Below, one piece after another: positions 31,463-40,025 of a stretch of DNA of 64,000 nucleotides (its first letter is position 1; each line of letters opens with the position of its first letter). The stretch is taken from IMG/VR virus record IMGVR_UViG_3300037807_000878, positions 92,429 through 156,428 of that record. The stretch is one strand, 5' to 3'. The notes beneath the pieces were generated by a model. The model had not been told where the DNA came from. It made no database searches and saw nothing but the letters and a program-made list of their open reading frames with translations. The translations under genes and the position numbers were made by a program. The DNA comes from a virus.

Positions 31463-32563
31463 TACAGGATCCATACTTAAGTTAAAAGATTCTTCTGTAT
31501 GTTCTACTGGACTGCCCCCATGAGGATCAATTGAACTCCACATGTAAATCTTATCATCCGTTAAATCTCTAGCGAGCTGTATCAACCCATTTGGAGTATA
31601 CTCTCTAATATGAAATTTATTGGAACATCTAGATACGTTATAATTAGGTGTAGTAAGAACAACTCCATCTTTACTTAGATTATATAGAGACTCTAGAAAT
31701 TTAGTATCCTCATAAACATGCTCGATCACATCAAAGCATGTTACGACATCAAACACTTCTTCTATCTTTTCAATTGAACAAGCAAAATCAACATCTAACC
31801 CTGGCCCTATATCCTGTAGCATTACTTGATTACCACCAGTCTCCAACCTCTTTTTAGAAAGCCCTAGCCCAGCCCCAACATCTAAAATAGATTTAGATTT
31901 GAAATAGGATCCAAAAAAGGATTGCCACCCTTGTTGATAGTCCTCTCTTCCCTGCTCTCCAGAGATCTCTCCTAGATCCATAAAATTAGGATTATCTCCA
32001 CACATTTGTAATATTAAACTTTCTTCCTGAATAGAAGAGTGAGTTATATGAGAAGTGTCCTCTGCAGAGTAATAATGAAGATTACTATTCTTAAAGAAGT
32101 CAAACCCAAATAGGTTATCTTTATCAATCGTACCTATTACTTTGTATAGCCAAAAAAGAAAAGAACATCCACTGCTAGGCTTGTCTACGTAAGTCAATAA
32201 TTCTTTGTAAATACCCATAGGCATATACAATACGTCAGAATCTTCATCGACTAGTTTAAAGTTCGAATCTGCGAAATGAGGTTGAATCTCTAAAAGTTCA
32301 GGATCATCTAATGGAAATGGACATATAACAGAAAACTTACCAAGAGGATGAATGATATATGACCACATTGAGGTAACCCAAACAGATGTTTTTTTTCCTG
32401 AATATTTCTCAAATTTCCCTATATAAAAATTATTGAAACGAAAAACTAAGTCAGCTGAGTCAATCAAATACCCTAGCTCATTAACTAAGACACTAGGACC
32501 ATTCCCTACTATAGCTACTGTCTTACCTTCTACTAATTCTTTTAAACTGTTAGTTGTAATCAT
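31439..32563 (-). CDS. GT29-like sialyltransferase fold fused to methyltransferase
   Basis: A 374-residue two-domain protein. Residues 14-46 (TVAIVGNGPSVLVNELG...FRFNN) match the large sialylmotif of GT29, and KPSSG (128-132), GFDFF and HYY (163-165) match the small and motif VS regions. From about 222 a class I methyltransferase follows: ILDVGAGLG (226-234), CFDVIEHV (276-283). It could transfer and methylate one sugar. It overlaps the next glycosyltransferase gene by 14 bases. Confidence 0.82.
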   Translation of the reverse strand: MITTNSLKELVEGKTVAIVGNGPSVLVNELGYLIDSADLVFRFNNFYIGKFEKYSGKKTSVWVTSMWSYIIHPLGKFSVICPFPLDDPELLEIQPHFADSNFKLVDEDSDVLYMPMGIYKELLTYVDKPSSGCSFLFWLYKVIGTIDKDNLFGFDFFKNSNLHYYSAEDTSHITHSSIQEESLILQMCGDNPNFMDLGEISGEQGREDYQQGWQSFFGSYFKSKSILDVGAGLGLSKKRLETGGNQVMLQDIGPGLDVDFACSIEKIEEVFDVVTCFDVIEHVYEDTKFLESLYNLSKDGVVLTTPNYNVSRCSNKFHIREYTPNGLIQLARDLTDDKIYMWSSIDPHGGSPVEHTEESFNLSMDPVLSIYITK

Positions 32564-33236
32564 TAATATCCATCCATTCTTTAGGAAACTCTCTTCTTAT
32601 ATCTCCTGGCCCAAATCCAGGAGAATTTTCAGGTATACTTAATGCGTAATCTGAAATTATAACATTATGCCCCCAGCAATTCCACTTCTTGCATCCAGGG
32701 AAAAAGTGCTCCTGTTTCTCAGGCGTTAGAGCTTTTAAGTGTGTTATTAAACCTATATCTACAGCGTAATGCAGGATGGCGCCTCGTTGCCTACACCTAT
32801 GAAGATAGTCATCGTCTTCATAACCCCATCCTACTAGCTCTTCGTTAAAACTTAAATGAGAGAAGAGCGCTTTAGGCACAACCATATTACCTGTATGCGC
32901 CCCTGTAGTATAGGAGCCTATTCTGGGAAACAGGATACGCTCATCTAAATAAGGCTTGATACCCTCACCTACTTCTGGTGATATAAGAATATCAGCATCT
33001 GCAAACCAAATGTAATTCATCTCCTTTAACACCTCGGCTCCTAGGTTGTTGGCAAGAGATCTAGAATACACATCACTAGTCTGGTGAAAGACGTAGTAAT
33101 CCTCTTTAGCTTCTTTATAGCGCTGTATGTTATTTTGCTCTACTACGCAGACAATAAAACCTGCTTCCTTAAATGCGGAGACGCATTTATAGATAGAAGC
33201 TCTATTGCGTACGCCTATTACTATACCTACGTGCAT
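32550..33236 (-). CDS. Family 2/27-type glycosyltransferase
   Basis: A 228-residue GT-A enzyme. It has the N-terminal nucleotide fold, WFADADILI (76-84) with the DxD metal site, and GWGYEDDDYLHR near 136, the signature of the galactosyltransferase C-terminal motif that binds acceptor. It is co-transcribed with the sialyltransferase-like fusion from a leaderless promoter (TATACT six bases before the ATG). Confidence 0.88.
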   Translation of the reverse strand: MHVGIVIGVRNRASIYKCVSAFKEAGFIVCVVEQNNIQRYKEAKEDYYVFHQTSDVYSRSLANNLGAEVLKEMNYIWFADADILISPEVGEGIKPYLDERILFPRIGSYTTGAHTGNMVVPKALFSHLSFNEELVGWGYEDDDYLHRCRQRGAILHYAVDIGLITHLKALTPEKQEHFFPGCKKWNCWGHNVIISDYALSIPENSPGFGPGDIRREFPKEWMDINDYN

Positions 33237-33242
33237 TTAATA

Positions 33243-33248
33243 AGTATA
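33243..33248 (-). promoter_or_regulatory. -10 TATACT, leaderless arrangement
   Basis: On the minus strand TATACT ends six bases before the ATG at 33236. Confidence 0.5.
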
Positions 33249-33333
33249 AGAACCACTGCGTGAAATACAAGCAAAAAGAGGGTATTAAACTATACAACCT
33301 TTATGGGATGCTACTTTTTATTGCGTCCTAATT

Positions 33334-33339
33334 TAGAAT
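33334..33339 (+). promoter_or_regulatory. Candidate -10 (TAGAAT)
   Basis: TAGAAT ends ten bases before the ATG at 33350. A GGTATTAAACT element lies 50 bases further upstream. Either could serve the metallopeptidase-like gene. Confidence 0.35.
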
Positions 33340-33349
33340 AAATTTTAAA

Positions 33350-33685
33350 ATGCAAATAAGTGATAAAACTTTTTACTCTATAGTAGACTTCGCTGAGAGA
33401 AGTGTACGAAATCAAACAGCTCCGTCTAGGGAAGGGGTCTGGGGGATACTAACACGTCTTATAGGAGCATGGGGATTATATATCCCTATCCTAGAAAGAA
33501 TCTTAGTAGCGCCTGTGGGTACCTTGGAAGAAGAGGCTTGGGTGTACTATCATGAGGTGGGACACTGGGCGCTAGTTAGGAAGGGTATTTTCTGTGAAGA
33601 TGAAAAGGAGGAAGAACAAATCTGTAATGATATTGCCTTCATTCTTATGAATAGAATAGCTGACGAAACTTACAAACTAGTTTAA
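33350..33685 (+). CDS. HExxH protein, metallopeptidase-like
   Basis: A 111-residue protein with YYHEVGHWALV near 65-75, an HExxH zinc site. It ends convergently, overlapping the next gene by four bases. It does not look like a close copy of the HExxH proteins at 27606 and 60307. Target unknown. Confidence 0.75.
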   Translation: MQISDKTFYSIVDFAERSVRNQTAPSREGVWGILTRLIGAWGLYIPILERILVAPVGTLEEEAWVYYHEVGHWALVRKGIFCEDEKEEEQICNDIAFILMNRIADETYKLV

Positions 33686-34122
33686 CGCCTACCTTTACTT
33701 TCTGCTTTACCAAAATACTGCTTATAAACAGTTATTGAAATAGTTACAGAAGAATCGAATGGTTCAGTAATACCATCATGTCTAAACCTGATATATTTAG
33801 CATTATAGTCGCTATATCCTAGCGTAGGGAACTCCGCGCTTGAAAAAGCTGGATGCTGAATAGCGCCCCCTTCTGGCGCTTCGGACCACAAAATACCATC
33901 CATTGAAAACTGTACAGCTAGCACAGCATCTTCAGTCCATGCAATGAAATCTCCAGCGGCATCAATAGCTGAAGGCAAGAAAACCAGACGATCACATTCC
34001 CCCACATGTAAAGCAGGTGTTACATTAGCAGAGAGAGAAGATGCTAAATCTGTTACTGCACTGTAGGTAAGAGTACTATAATCGCCAAGGTTATTATATT
34101 CAGTTGTCCATGTAGCTGTCAT
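33682..34122 (-). CDS. Small beta-rich virion-type protein
   Basis: A 146-residue Ser/Thr-rich protein with beta-sandwich character (VQFSMDGILWSE, AKYIRFRHDG), like receptor-binding or decoration domains. It is a single-gene leftward unit with TACAAT six bases before the ATG. Confidence 0.65.
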   Translation of the reverse strand: MTATWTTEYNNLGDYSTLTYSAVTDLASSLSANVTPALHVGECDRLVFLPSAIDAAGDFIAWTEDAVLAVQFSMDGILWSEAPEGGAIQHPAFSSAEFPTLGYSDYNAKYIRFRHDGITEPFDSSVTISITVYKQYFGKAESKGRR

Positions 34123-34128
34123 AAACTA

Positions 34129-34134
34129 ATTGTA
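34129..34134 (-). promoter_or_regulatory. -10 TACAAT, leaderless arrangement
   Basis: TACAAT on the minus strand ends six bases before the ATG at 34122; no Shine-Dalgarno. Confidence 0.55.
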
Positions 34135-34156
34135 ACTAAATTTCCAAAATAAACTA

Positions 34157-34330
34157 ATGCGTACTCAAAATTTTATACGTCCACTCACAAGAGGTGTCAT
34201 ATACCTCGTTCAAAATAAAGAACAGATAAAAAAACTTAATAAAAAGACCCTAAGATGGCTCACTAAAGTTATAATATGTCAGCGCTCTTATGCAGACAAT
34301 AAAAATAACTACAAAAAGACCAAAGGGTAA
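34157..34330 (+). CDS. Possible 57-aa basic protein
   Basis: ATG at 34157 opens 57 codons of a Lys/Arg-rich protein overlapping the RusA start by 41 bases. The TATAAT that likely drives rusA lies inside this frame. Plausible but weakly supported. Confidence 0.3.
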   Translation: MRTQNFIRPLTRGVIYLVQNKEQIKKLNKKTLRWLTKVIICQRSYADNKNNYKKTKG

Positions 34331-34724
34331 GAAGAATAATAATATATTGGCTCGTGGTAGAAATGGAAAACCTGTTTTCATTCCTAATGCTAAAGCTAAG
34401 AAAGACGAAAAAGATATAGCTCTTCTGCTTATAGAAGAAGCTAAAAAAGTCGGATGGGATATACCAATAACATCCTATGTTGAACTAGACGTCGAATATG
34501 ACGCTCTTCTAGATACCGTAACTATTATAGTTACTAGGTTAGATGAGGAACCCCCTAAAACAAAATGGGGTGGAAGGTACGACATCCAGAATATAATAGA
34601 TACAGTCGCTGATGCTTTAGAAGTACGTAAATCGCATGATGGAATCATCTGTAATGATAATAGAATCTCTAGAGTTCAAGCAGTAAGAGCACCCTTACTT
34701 AAAAAGCAACCTAAATTAAAATGA
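34290..34724 (+). CDS. rusA: RusA-type Holliday junction resolvase
   Basis: A 144-residue resolvase that cuts four-way junctions, useful with the phage RecA and for debranching before packaging. The family pattern is present in the C-terminal half: D98-I-x-N100, then D104 and D108 in IIDTVADAL, followed by GIICNDNRI. Length is typical. A TATAAT lies 14 bases before the ATG. It overlaps the next gene by four bases. Confidence 0.85.
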   Translation: MQTIKITTKRPKGKKNNNILARGRNGKPVFIPNAKAKKDEKDIALLLIEEAKKVGWDIPITSYVELDVEYDALLDTVTIIVTRLDEEPPKTKWGGRYDIQNIIDTVADALEVRKSHDGIICNDNRISRVQAVRAPLLKKQPKLK

Positions 34725-35017
34725 CTAAAGTAAATTTAAAAACTAAATCCTTCCGTTACCGTGCGGAAGGTAAAGAACAAAACTATACTGTTCTAACTAC
34801 TAACCGGAATCAAACACGCTTACGCGGTTTTGATATAAGTGATTTAACCCCTGAACAAGTAAATGAGGTGCAATCAGCCTGGAAAAAAGTGTCCTACAGA
34901 GATATGACGCTAAGTAAAAAAGAGGCTTCTACAATAGCACGTTGTGTCTACGCTTCTTTTAAAACTTTCCAGCTTGAAAAAGTGCGCTACTTCCATAAGA
35001 AATGTCTAGTACACTAA
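34721..35017 (+). CDS. Hypothetical protein
   Basis: A 98-residue basic protein in an operon with rusA (ATGA overlap) and overlapping the next gene by 16 bases. No motif recognised. Confidence 0.7.
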   Translation: MTKVNLKTKSFRYRAEGKEQNYTVLTTNRNQTRLRGFDISDLTPEQVNEVQSAWKKVSYRDMTLSKKEASTIARCVYASFKTFQLEKVRYFHKKCLVH

Positions 35018-35502
35018 TACAAAATAGAAAAGAAGCTATACGCTCATTTATTAAGATTGTGGGAATACCAGTCACAGTCAATGAATGTATCGTGTATTTA
35101 AACCAAGTAACACAGTATGGTTATGTATCAACTAACCAAAACTCAGCAGTAGCCTCTATGTCCACCCTCCTCAAAGAGATGACAGGTATAAAGCGCTATA
35201 AAAGAGAAGGAGCACGTGATATTGTTTGGTACTTTGAAGATTACCTTAGTGCAGAGAATACTCTAGAGGGAAACCCTATTAGATTATTCTTATATACACA
35301 TAGGCGCTATCTTGAAGGACACACCCCTGTTGCCCTGTTAAGAGTATTGAGCGTAAAGGGTTCTGAAAGCAGTAAGTACCTCCTTAAACTTGCATCACGT
35401 AAGGATAGATTAGCTATGATTCGTGGTGATCTAGCGCGAGTTAAGCTAGGACTAGAGAAACAAGAGGAACAGGTTTTAGTGTCCGGGGTCGTTCCAGGCT
35501 AA
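35002..35502 (+). CDS. Hypothetical protein, winged-helix-like N-terminus
   Basis: A 166-residue basic helical protein. Residues about 20-75 (VNECIVYLNQ...ASMSTLLKEMTGIKRYKREG) have the pattern of a winged helix with a recognition helix and basic wing. It may bind DNA. Last gene of the rusA operon, followed by a terminator. Confidence 0.7.
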   Translation: MSSTLIQNRKEAIRSFIKIVGIPVTVNECIVYLNQVTQYGYVSTNQNSAVASMSTLLKEMTGIKRYKREGARDIVWYFEDYLSAENTLEGNPIRLFLYTHRRYLEGHTPVALLRVLSVKGSESSKYLLKLASRKDRLAMIRGDLARVKLGLEKQEEQVLVSGVVPG

Positions 35503-35518
35503 AAACTAAACCCATTAT

Positions 35519-35555
35519 AAGACCTCTAATTATTGCTAATTAGAGGTCTTTTTTT
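35519..35555 (+). terminator. Rho-independent terminator
   Basis: A 14-bp perfect stem (AAGACCTCTAATTA with TAATTAGAGGTCTT) around a TTGC loop, then a T run. Confidence 0.93.
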
Positions 35556-35588
35556 CTTAAAACACACTAAAAAATAAGTACTTTTATA

Positions 35589-35620
35589 GGTATAAATAAG
35601 TATCAGATAATTTCATCTGA
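35589..35620 (+). promoter_or_regulatory. GGTATAAA promoter with downstream dyad
   Basis: GGTATAAA (35589-35596) is followed by the inverted repeat TCAGATaatttcATCTGA (35603-35620), which covers the expected start site and could be an operator or a 5' hairpin. The leader ends with a strong AGGAGG Shine-Dalgarno (35637-35642). Confidence 0.5.
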
Positions 35621-35650
35621 CAACACTTGTACTTATAGGAGGTACAAAAA

Positions 35651-35920
35651 ATGGATACAAACACAACAATGGCCGTAACGGATAGTCTCACGGATAGTCT
35701 CGTGCCAGAAAATGGTAAGGGTATTGCACTCCTCATAACAGGGGGGGTGATGGCGGTGCTGGCTGGCGTACTCATCGGCCGTCGGTGCTATAGCAAAAAG
35801 GGCGAGAAGGGCGCTCCTACACCTCCAAAGCCTTCAGAGAGGGTAACCGCCGATGACTCCGCCGGGGTCCCGGCACAAGAGGCTGATAGTGAAGTTATCG
35901 CTGGTGAAGAGGTTAACTAA
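35651..35920 (+). CDS. Small single-span membrane protein
   Basis: An 89-residue protein with an acidic N-terminus, one membrane helix (about 25-43, GIALLITGGVMAVLAGVLIG), a basic stop-transfer region and an acidic Pro-rich tail. The AGGAGG Shine-Dalgarno is the strongest in the window, and a strong terminator follows, so it is probably highly expressed. Codons are GC-richer than average, as in the gene at 379. Confidence 0.8.
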   Translation: MDTNTTMAVTDSLTDSLVPENGKGIALLITGGVMAVLAGVLIGRRCYSKKGEKGAPTPPKPSERVTADDSAGVPAQEADSEVIAGEEVN

Positions 35921-35924
35921 GATG

Positions 35925-35961
35925 ATAGGAGATATGCTACATGCATATCTCCTATTTTTTT
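35925..35961 (+). terminator. Rho-independent terminator
   Basis: A 13-bp perfect stem ATAGGAGATATGC/GCATATCTCCTAT with loop TACAT and seven T. It begins four bases after the stop of the membrane protein. Confidence 0.95.
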
Positions 35962-36158
35962 ACCGAAATTTTCTGTTGCAATTTGTATTTAGTATGCTAT
36001 TTTGGGTTGAGGTGGTGGCTTCATGGGTCACCTGGAATATGAATAAAATGAATATTTAACCCTACTACGGCGTTAGCAAAATTTAGCTTTAGCGGTATTT
36101 TGCAGAACGACGTCGCCCCTGCGAGGAGTTACACGCTTGTGCAAATAAAGCTTTTCAT

Positions 36159-36166
36159 GGTATAAA
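36159..36166 (+). promoter_or_regulatory. GGTATAAA promoter, leaderless arrangement
   Basis: TGGTATAAA ends seven bases before the ATG at 36174. The preceding 36062-36158 stretch is non-coding; I see nothing definite in it. Confidence 0.5.
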
Positions 36167-36173
36167 TATATAG

Positions 36174-36251
36174 ATGGAAAAGGACCTAAAAGATGAAATT
36201 CGTGATGAACTCCGTAGAGAAAATAGCGGCGAATATGTAAAGAAGCGTTAA
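36174..36251 (+). CDS. 25-aa charged micropeptide
   Basis: ATG followed by 25 codons of a highly charged, helix-forming peptide (MEKDLKDEIRDELRRENS...). The promoter-to-ATG spacing matches the leaderless class. It ends convergently against the minus-strand gene at 36248. Confidence 0.4.
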   Translation: MEKDLKDEIRDELRRENSGEYVKKR

Positions 36252-36589
36252 ATAACTTTAGTAACTATTGAAAATAAATGTAATATTAAATCTTTATTAT
36301 CTATATTTTTTATTTCTTCTATCACCTTTCTATCTTTTTGATTAACATGCTCTAAGTACTCTTCGCGTTCAGCAGGGAGCTTAAACGTCCTATAATCAAT
36401 CTTGTTATATTCTTTTTTTGGAATAGGAGTTTTCTTGATGGTAGTCCTACTCTCCTCCATAGACTTATGAGCACTCTCACGTAGCATGTCTTCAACATCT
36501 ATCGTTGTGCCTTTCTCATCTAAATCCTTGGCTATTTTCTCGTCTTCTTCTGTACGAGAAACTAAAAAGGCTTGCTCTAAATTTTTCAT
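36248..36589 (-). CDS. Hypothetical protein downstream of portal
   Basis: A 113-residue highly charged, helical protein overlapping the portal gene by four bases. Position after the portal and the charged helical make-up would fit a scaffold or head-assembly factor, but nothing specific is visible. Confidence 0.7.
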   Translation of the reverse strand: MKNLEQAFLVSRTEEDEKIAKDLDEKGTTIDVEDMLRESAHKSMEESRTTIKKTPIPKKEYNKIDYRTFKLPAEREEYLEHVNQKDRKVIEEIKNIDNKDLILHLFSIVTKVI

Positions 36590-38340
36590 ACTTGTGAATT
36601 AGGCCCACTCGAAGGTTTCTGATCTGGAATATTATTTGCTTGTTGGGAAGGAGAAGACTTACCCATATGCTTATTAACTGCTGCGTAAATATTAGGAGCC
36701 TGCTGTTGCATCATTTGTGAATAAAATTGCTGAGCATCAGGGGGGGATTGTTGCATCATATTTCCTATAAAACCAACCATATCTTCAGTTGTTGTCATGC
36801 TTAAATCCATCGAGCCATCAGTAGGGACTTCAACGTTATAAAGCATGGGCTGACCCAACTCCTCGCTATTCATCTTCTGCTGCTTATCCATAGCCTTTTT
36901 CATTTCTTCATATATCCGATCAGCCTCTTTCGCTGAATCAAACCCTAATTCGTCTAAAACAGTTTCAGAGGACATTTTACCCATTTGCATTAAACGCAGC
37001 ATCAAATCTTTTTGTTGCACATCGTCAGCAGTGCGTAGATTAGTAAACTTAACCTCAAAAGATGGCGTATCACATACTTTCACTGCAGAAGGGAGTAGGA
37101 AGCCATTTATGAATTCAAGAAGCATATTTCGTAGATTAATGAAATCATTCTCAAGCATACGTAACGCTATAGAACTCGAGCTAAAAGTGGTGCCTCCTAT
37201 CAAGAACTCTTTTGGTACACCCATTCCCATAGCAATTTCTTCGTTCATATGGCTAAGAGCCGCTGTAGGGTCCAAACTTCTATGCTGTCCACCTATATAG
37301 TCCACGCCGGTAGGAACAGGCATTAAGGGTATATGGTTAGGGTCTTTGCGCCATTGTCTTAATTGCCCTTCCATATTTTTACTCCAGTTAGACATATCTA
37401 AATGTTGATAAATATTTGATTGACCAGAATCGCGAGGATAGACAATCATCAGGGGGTTGATATGCTGAATGGCGAGTGCTTCAGCCGCTTTCTTGATAAC
37501 CTGACTATGAAATAGTTCCCTAAGAACACCTTGAATTAGAGGATGACCCCATCCAGTCATTGAGTCGGCATTGATCCGACAAAAATGGTAAATAGACTCT
37601 TCATTTAAAACAATATCTTTATTATATATAGCCGCTTCAACGAAAATTTTAGGGCTTGTTTCAATTAAAAAACAATCACCAGCTAGTATTTTTTTACGCA
37701 TACTCGCTGGCATAACAAATCTATATTCGCATTTACCAGATACCTGATTCTTCTCAATACGGAGGTTTAACGGGTGCAGTAAAACAATACGTGTTTCATC
37801 TAAATTCTTTACTGGCTTGTCTATACAAGATATATGTGCATTCTGCACTTTACATCTGGGACATTTAGCTATTGCCATATCCTGCTTACGTCCCTTGCGC
37901 TTCATCCTAAAGAGCTGCCCCTTCTCCTTAAACTTTATCCTAGCTTGTTCTGCTTCTTTATATGTAAACTTAGTTTTACATTCTTGACACTCATAGTAGC
38001 GTTGATAGGGTGAAACAATTGTTGCGAAAGCATTACCAAAAGCAAAATACTGCATCGCAATATTCTGACAGACATCCCTAACCTTTAATACTTTTAAAAC
38101 ATCTTCTGCTTTATCTTGCTTAGCCTCGTCTTCCAATAATGGTATTAGTTTAGTTATAGGATAAGAAGACATTCTTCTAATAGCTTGCTGGATAATAGGG
38201 CTATTGTCTAGGTAATATTGACACCATCTAAACAAGTCTCTTTGTGTACTCGGCAAGTACTTTTTCGACATATCGTTGTATGGCGAAGCATAGGCCGAGT
38301 TGTTTCCACCAAAAGTAAGATCGTTTGCTTTATATGACAT
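36586..38340 (-). CDS. Portal protein
   Basis: A 584-residue portal, forming the ring through which DNA passes. The core features are an N-terminal helical segment, the central VGFxxP-like region with HINPLMIVYP and DYIGGQHRS, then ALSHMNEEIAMGMGVPKEFLIGG and a long helical stem with FTNLRTADDVQQ, ending in a Gln/Met-rich disordered tail. Unusually, a zinc ribbon (C118xxC121...C160xxC163) is inserted in the clip or wing region. A TATTAT box five bases before the ATG could give it its own start. Confidence 0.85.
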   Translation of the reverse strand: MSYKANDLTFGGNNSAYASPYNDMSKKYLPSTQRDLFRWCQYYLDNSPIIQQAIRRMSSYPITKLIPLLEDEAKQDKAEDVLKVLKVRDVCQNIAMQYFAFGNAFATIVSPYQRYYECQECKTKFTYKEAEQARIKFKEKGQLFRMKRKGRKQDMAIAKCPRCKVQNAHISCIDKPVKNLDETRIVLLHPLNLRIEKNQVSGKCEYRFVMPASMRKKILAGDCFLIETSPKIFVEAAIYNKDIVLNEESIYHFCRINADSMTGWGHPLIQGVLRELFHSQVIKKAAEALAIQHINPLMIVYPRDSGQSNIYQHLDMSNWSKNMEGQLRQWRKDPNHIPLMPVPTGVDYIGGQHRSLDPTAALSHMNEEIAMGMGVPKEFLIGGTTFSSSSIALRMLENDFINLRNMLLEFINGFLLPSAVKVCDTPSFEVKFTNLRTADDVQQKDLMLRLMQMGKMSSETVLDELGFDSAKEADRIYEEMKKAMDKQQKMNSEELGQPMLYNVEVPTDGSMDLSMTTTEDMVGFIGNMMQQSPPDAQQFYSQMMQQQAPNIYAAVNKHMGKSSPSQQANNIPDQKPSSGPNSQV

Positions 38341-38343
38341 AAT

Positions 38344-39174
38344 TTATAATAAAGAGATATATCTAGCTACTTGTATATCTACCATTGAGTGTGTTAAAGC
38401 AGCTATGGATGCGCTAAGAGATATTGTGTTTTCATTGTGTGTATTTAAAATAGTGTTAACTTTTTCATGTACAGCATTAGTCAATTCTCGTGACGTACCT
38501 AACGTAAATAGATGCTGTTGAATATCATTAGGGAAAACATTACCACAATAAAGGTAATTATCGGCAAACATTCTAGCAGCTATATAACGATCTACTTCAT
38601 CGCTCAATTCTCCTTCAGGGTCTATGCTCGTCATTAGTTTGTATAACTCAGCCATCTCCTCTACTGAGACATGTTGGATAAAACCTGGATGAACTGGTTG
38701 TCCACTGATAGCTAAAGCAGCCTTTTCAAATGCCAGATAGCTGTTCCACGTAACTCCCGCCCCCGCAACTCGCGTAGCTTGAATCGCTTCCCAAACAGTA
38801 TCGGGCAAATTCTCTATTTGAAAGTCATCCTTTATAACAACCCTTAATGTCTCTGGCTCCCACTTTAGAAAACTATCACCATACTTTTTCAGTAAAGTAG
38901 TATATATGGATTGCGGAGCAAGCTTATCTACGTCAATAACCTCTTCGATCTCTTCTTTATCCGAAACTACTTCACTTACTTCTCCAAGAGATATACTATC
39001 CCCGTAATAGGTTGTCTCAAAAATAGTGGCACTTTCTACTGCACCAATATCTGGCAAGGACCCAATAATTTCTTTTCCATCTCCTACTAAAACTTCTTTT
39101 ACTTCTTCAGAAGGTGTAGCAAGGTTTTTGTCGGGGTCGGAACCCCACTTCATAGGTTGTACGAAAGCTGGCAT
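38344..39174 (-). CDS. Hypothetical protein, portal operon
   Basis: A 276-residue acidic, mainly helical protein, starting at the stop of the upstream gene. Location upstream of the portal suggests a head or neck assembly role. No family recognised. Confidence 0.75.
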   Translation of the reverse strand: MPAFVQPMKWGSDPDKNLATPSEEVKEVLVGDGKEIIGSLPDIGAVESATIFETTYYGDSISLGEVSEVVSDKEEIEEVIDVDKLAPQSIYTTLLKKYGDSFLKWEPETLRVVIKDDFQIENLPDTVWEAIQATRVAGAGVTWNSYLAFEKAALAISGQPVHPGFIQHVSVEEMAELYKLMTSIDPEGELSDEVDRYIAARMFADNYLYCGNVFPNDIQQHLFTLGTSRELTNAVHEKVNTILNTHNENTISLSASIAALTHSMVDIQVARYISLL

Positions 39175-40025
39175 TATTCATTGGATGTTAACAAATCGGC
39201 TACTATTTTGGAAATCTCTTCAGGTAATGCTGACAAAACCTTTGTTGGAGACGTACTAATTTTCTCAATCAATTCTGTGTTAAAATGCCCTTCTAATTTT
39301 TTAATGTTATCTAAAACAAACTCGTCCAGTACGTCGGCAGACGCCTCTTTCTTTATTAAAGCCTTTGGCCATTTGTGAGGGTTATAAAGAGCAGTTTTGT
39401 TTATATCAACACTAGCTAAACTACAAACATGCCTAGCTATTTCATATAGCTCCTTTGCGGGCAAGGGTACCCCATCAGTAGCTATTTTCTGAATGCTTTG
39501 TACAAGTGCATCTTTTTTTGTACAGATTTCATTCTCTTTTAATATATAAGAAAGCTCATATGCAGCTTGTTTTACAAAGGAGTCTTCTACACCAAAATCT
39601 AAATTTTCCTCGCTTGCAATATTAGATATACTTTGAATAATAGAAGAAGCATCTTTTGCTATCTTAATAGGCTCATAATCTGCTAGAGCTTTTCTATAAG
39701 GAACCATTCGATTAGTTATACTAGAATCGCTGTACATAGCCACTTTCTCAGTAGGGGCTAATGCATATTTAGAGCAAGCAGCATCCAAAAAAGTTGCGGC
39801 GGTCCTCCTATGTAAAGGCATTAAACGACTAGCATACTTCTCGAAAGACTCTATGGAATTCTCCACATCTTCTTTAGAAGCAAGGGGGTACTTTCTTCCT
39901 ATCTTACCTTCATAGTCTTCTAATACTAGAGCATAGTCAGCTATAGCAAAAGGGGAACTACTAATTTTAGTAATTCCAGGGTTCTCGTCAACCCAATCAA
40001 GTATTCTTCCAGATAATTTAAACAT
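39174..40025 (-). CDS. Hypothetical helical protein, portal operon
   Basis: A 283-residue helical protein with many Ala, Ile and Lys residues. It overlaps neighbours by one and eight bases. Possibly virion-associated by position; no motif recognised. Confidence 0.75.
   Translation of the reverse strand: MFKLSGRILDWVDENPGITKISSSPFAIADYALVLEDYEGKIGRKYPLASKEDVENSIESFEKYASRLMPLHRRTAATFLDAACSKYALAPTEKVAMYSDSSITNRMVPYRKALADYEPIKIAKDASSIIQSISNIASEENLDFGVEDSFVKQAAYELSYILKENEICTKKDALVQSIQKIATDGVPLPAKELYEIARHVCSLASVDINKTALYNPHKWPKALIKKEASADVLDEFVLDNIKKLEGHFNTELIEKISTSPTKVLSALPEEISKIVADLLTSNE

Noticed and set aside
35853-36059. 68-residue plus-strand open frame
   Set aside because: It runs through the perfect 13-bp terminator hairpin at 35925-35961 and overlaps the end of the well-supported 89-residue gene.
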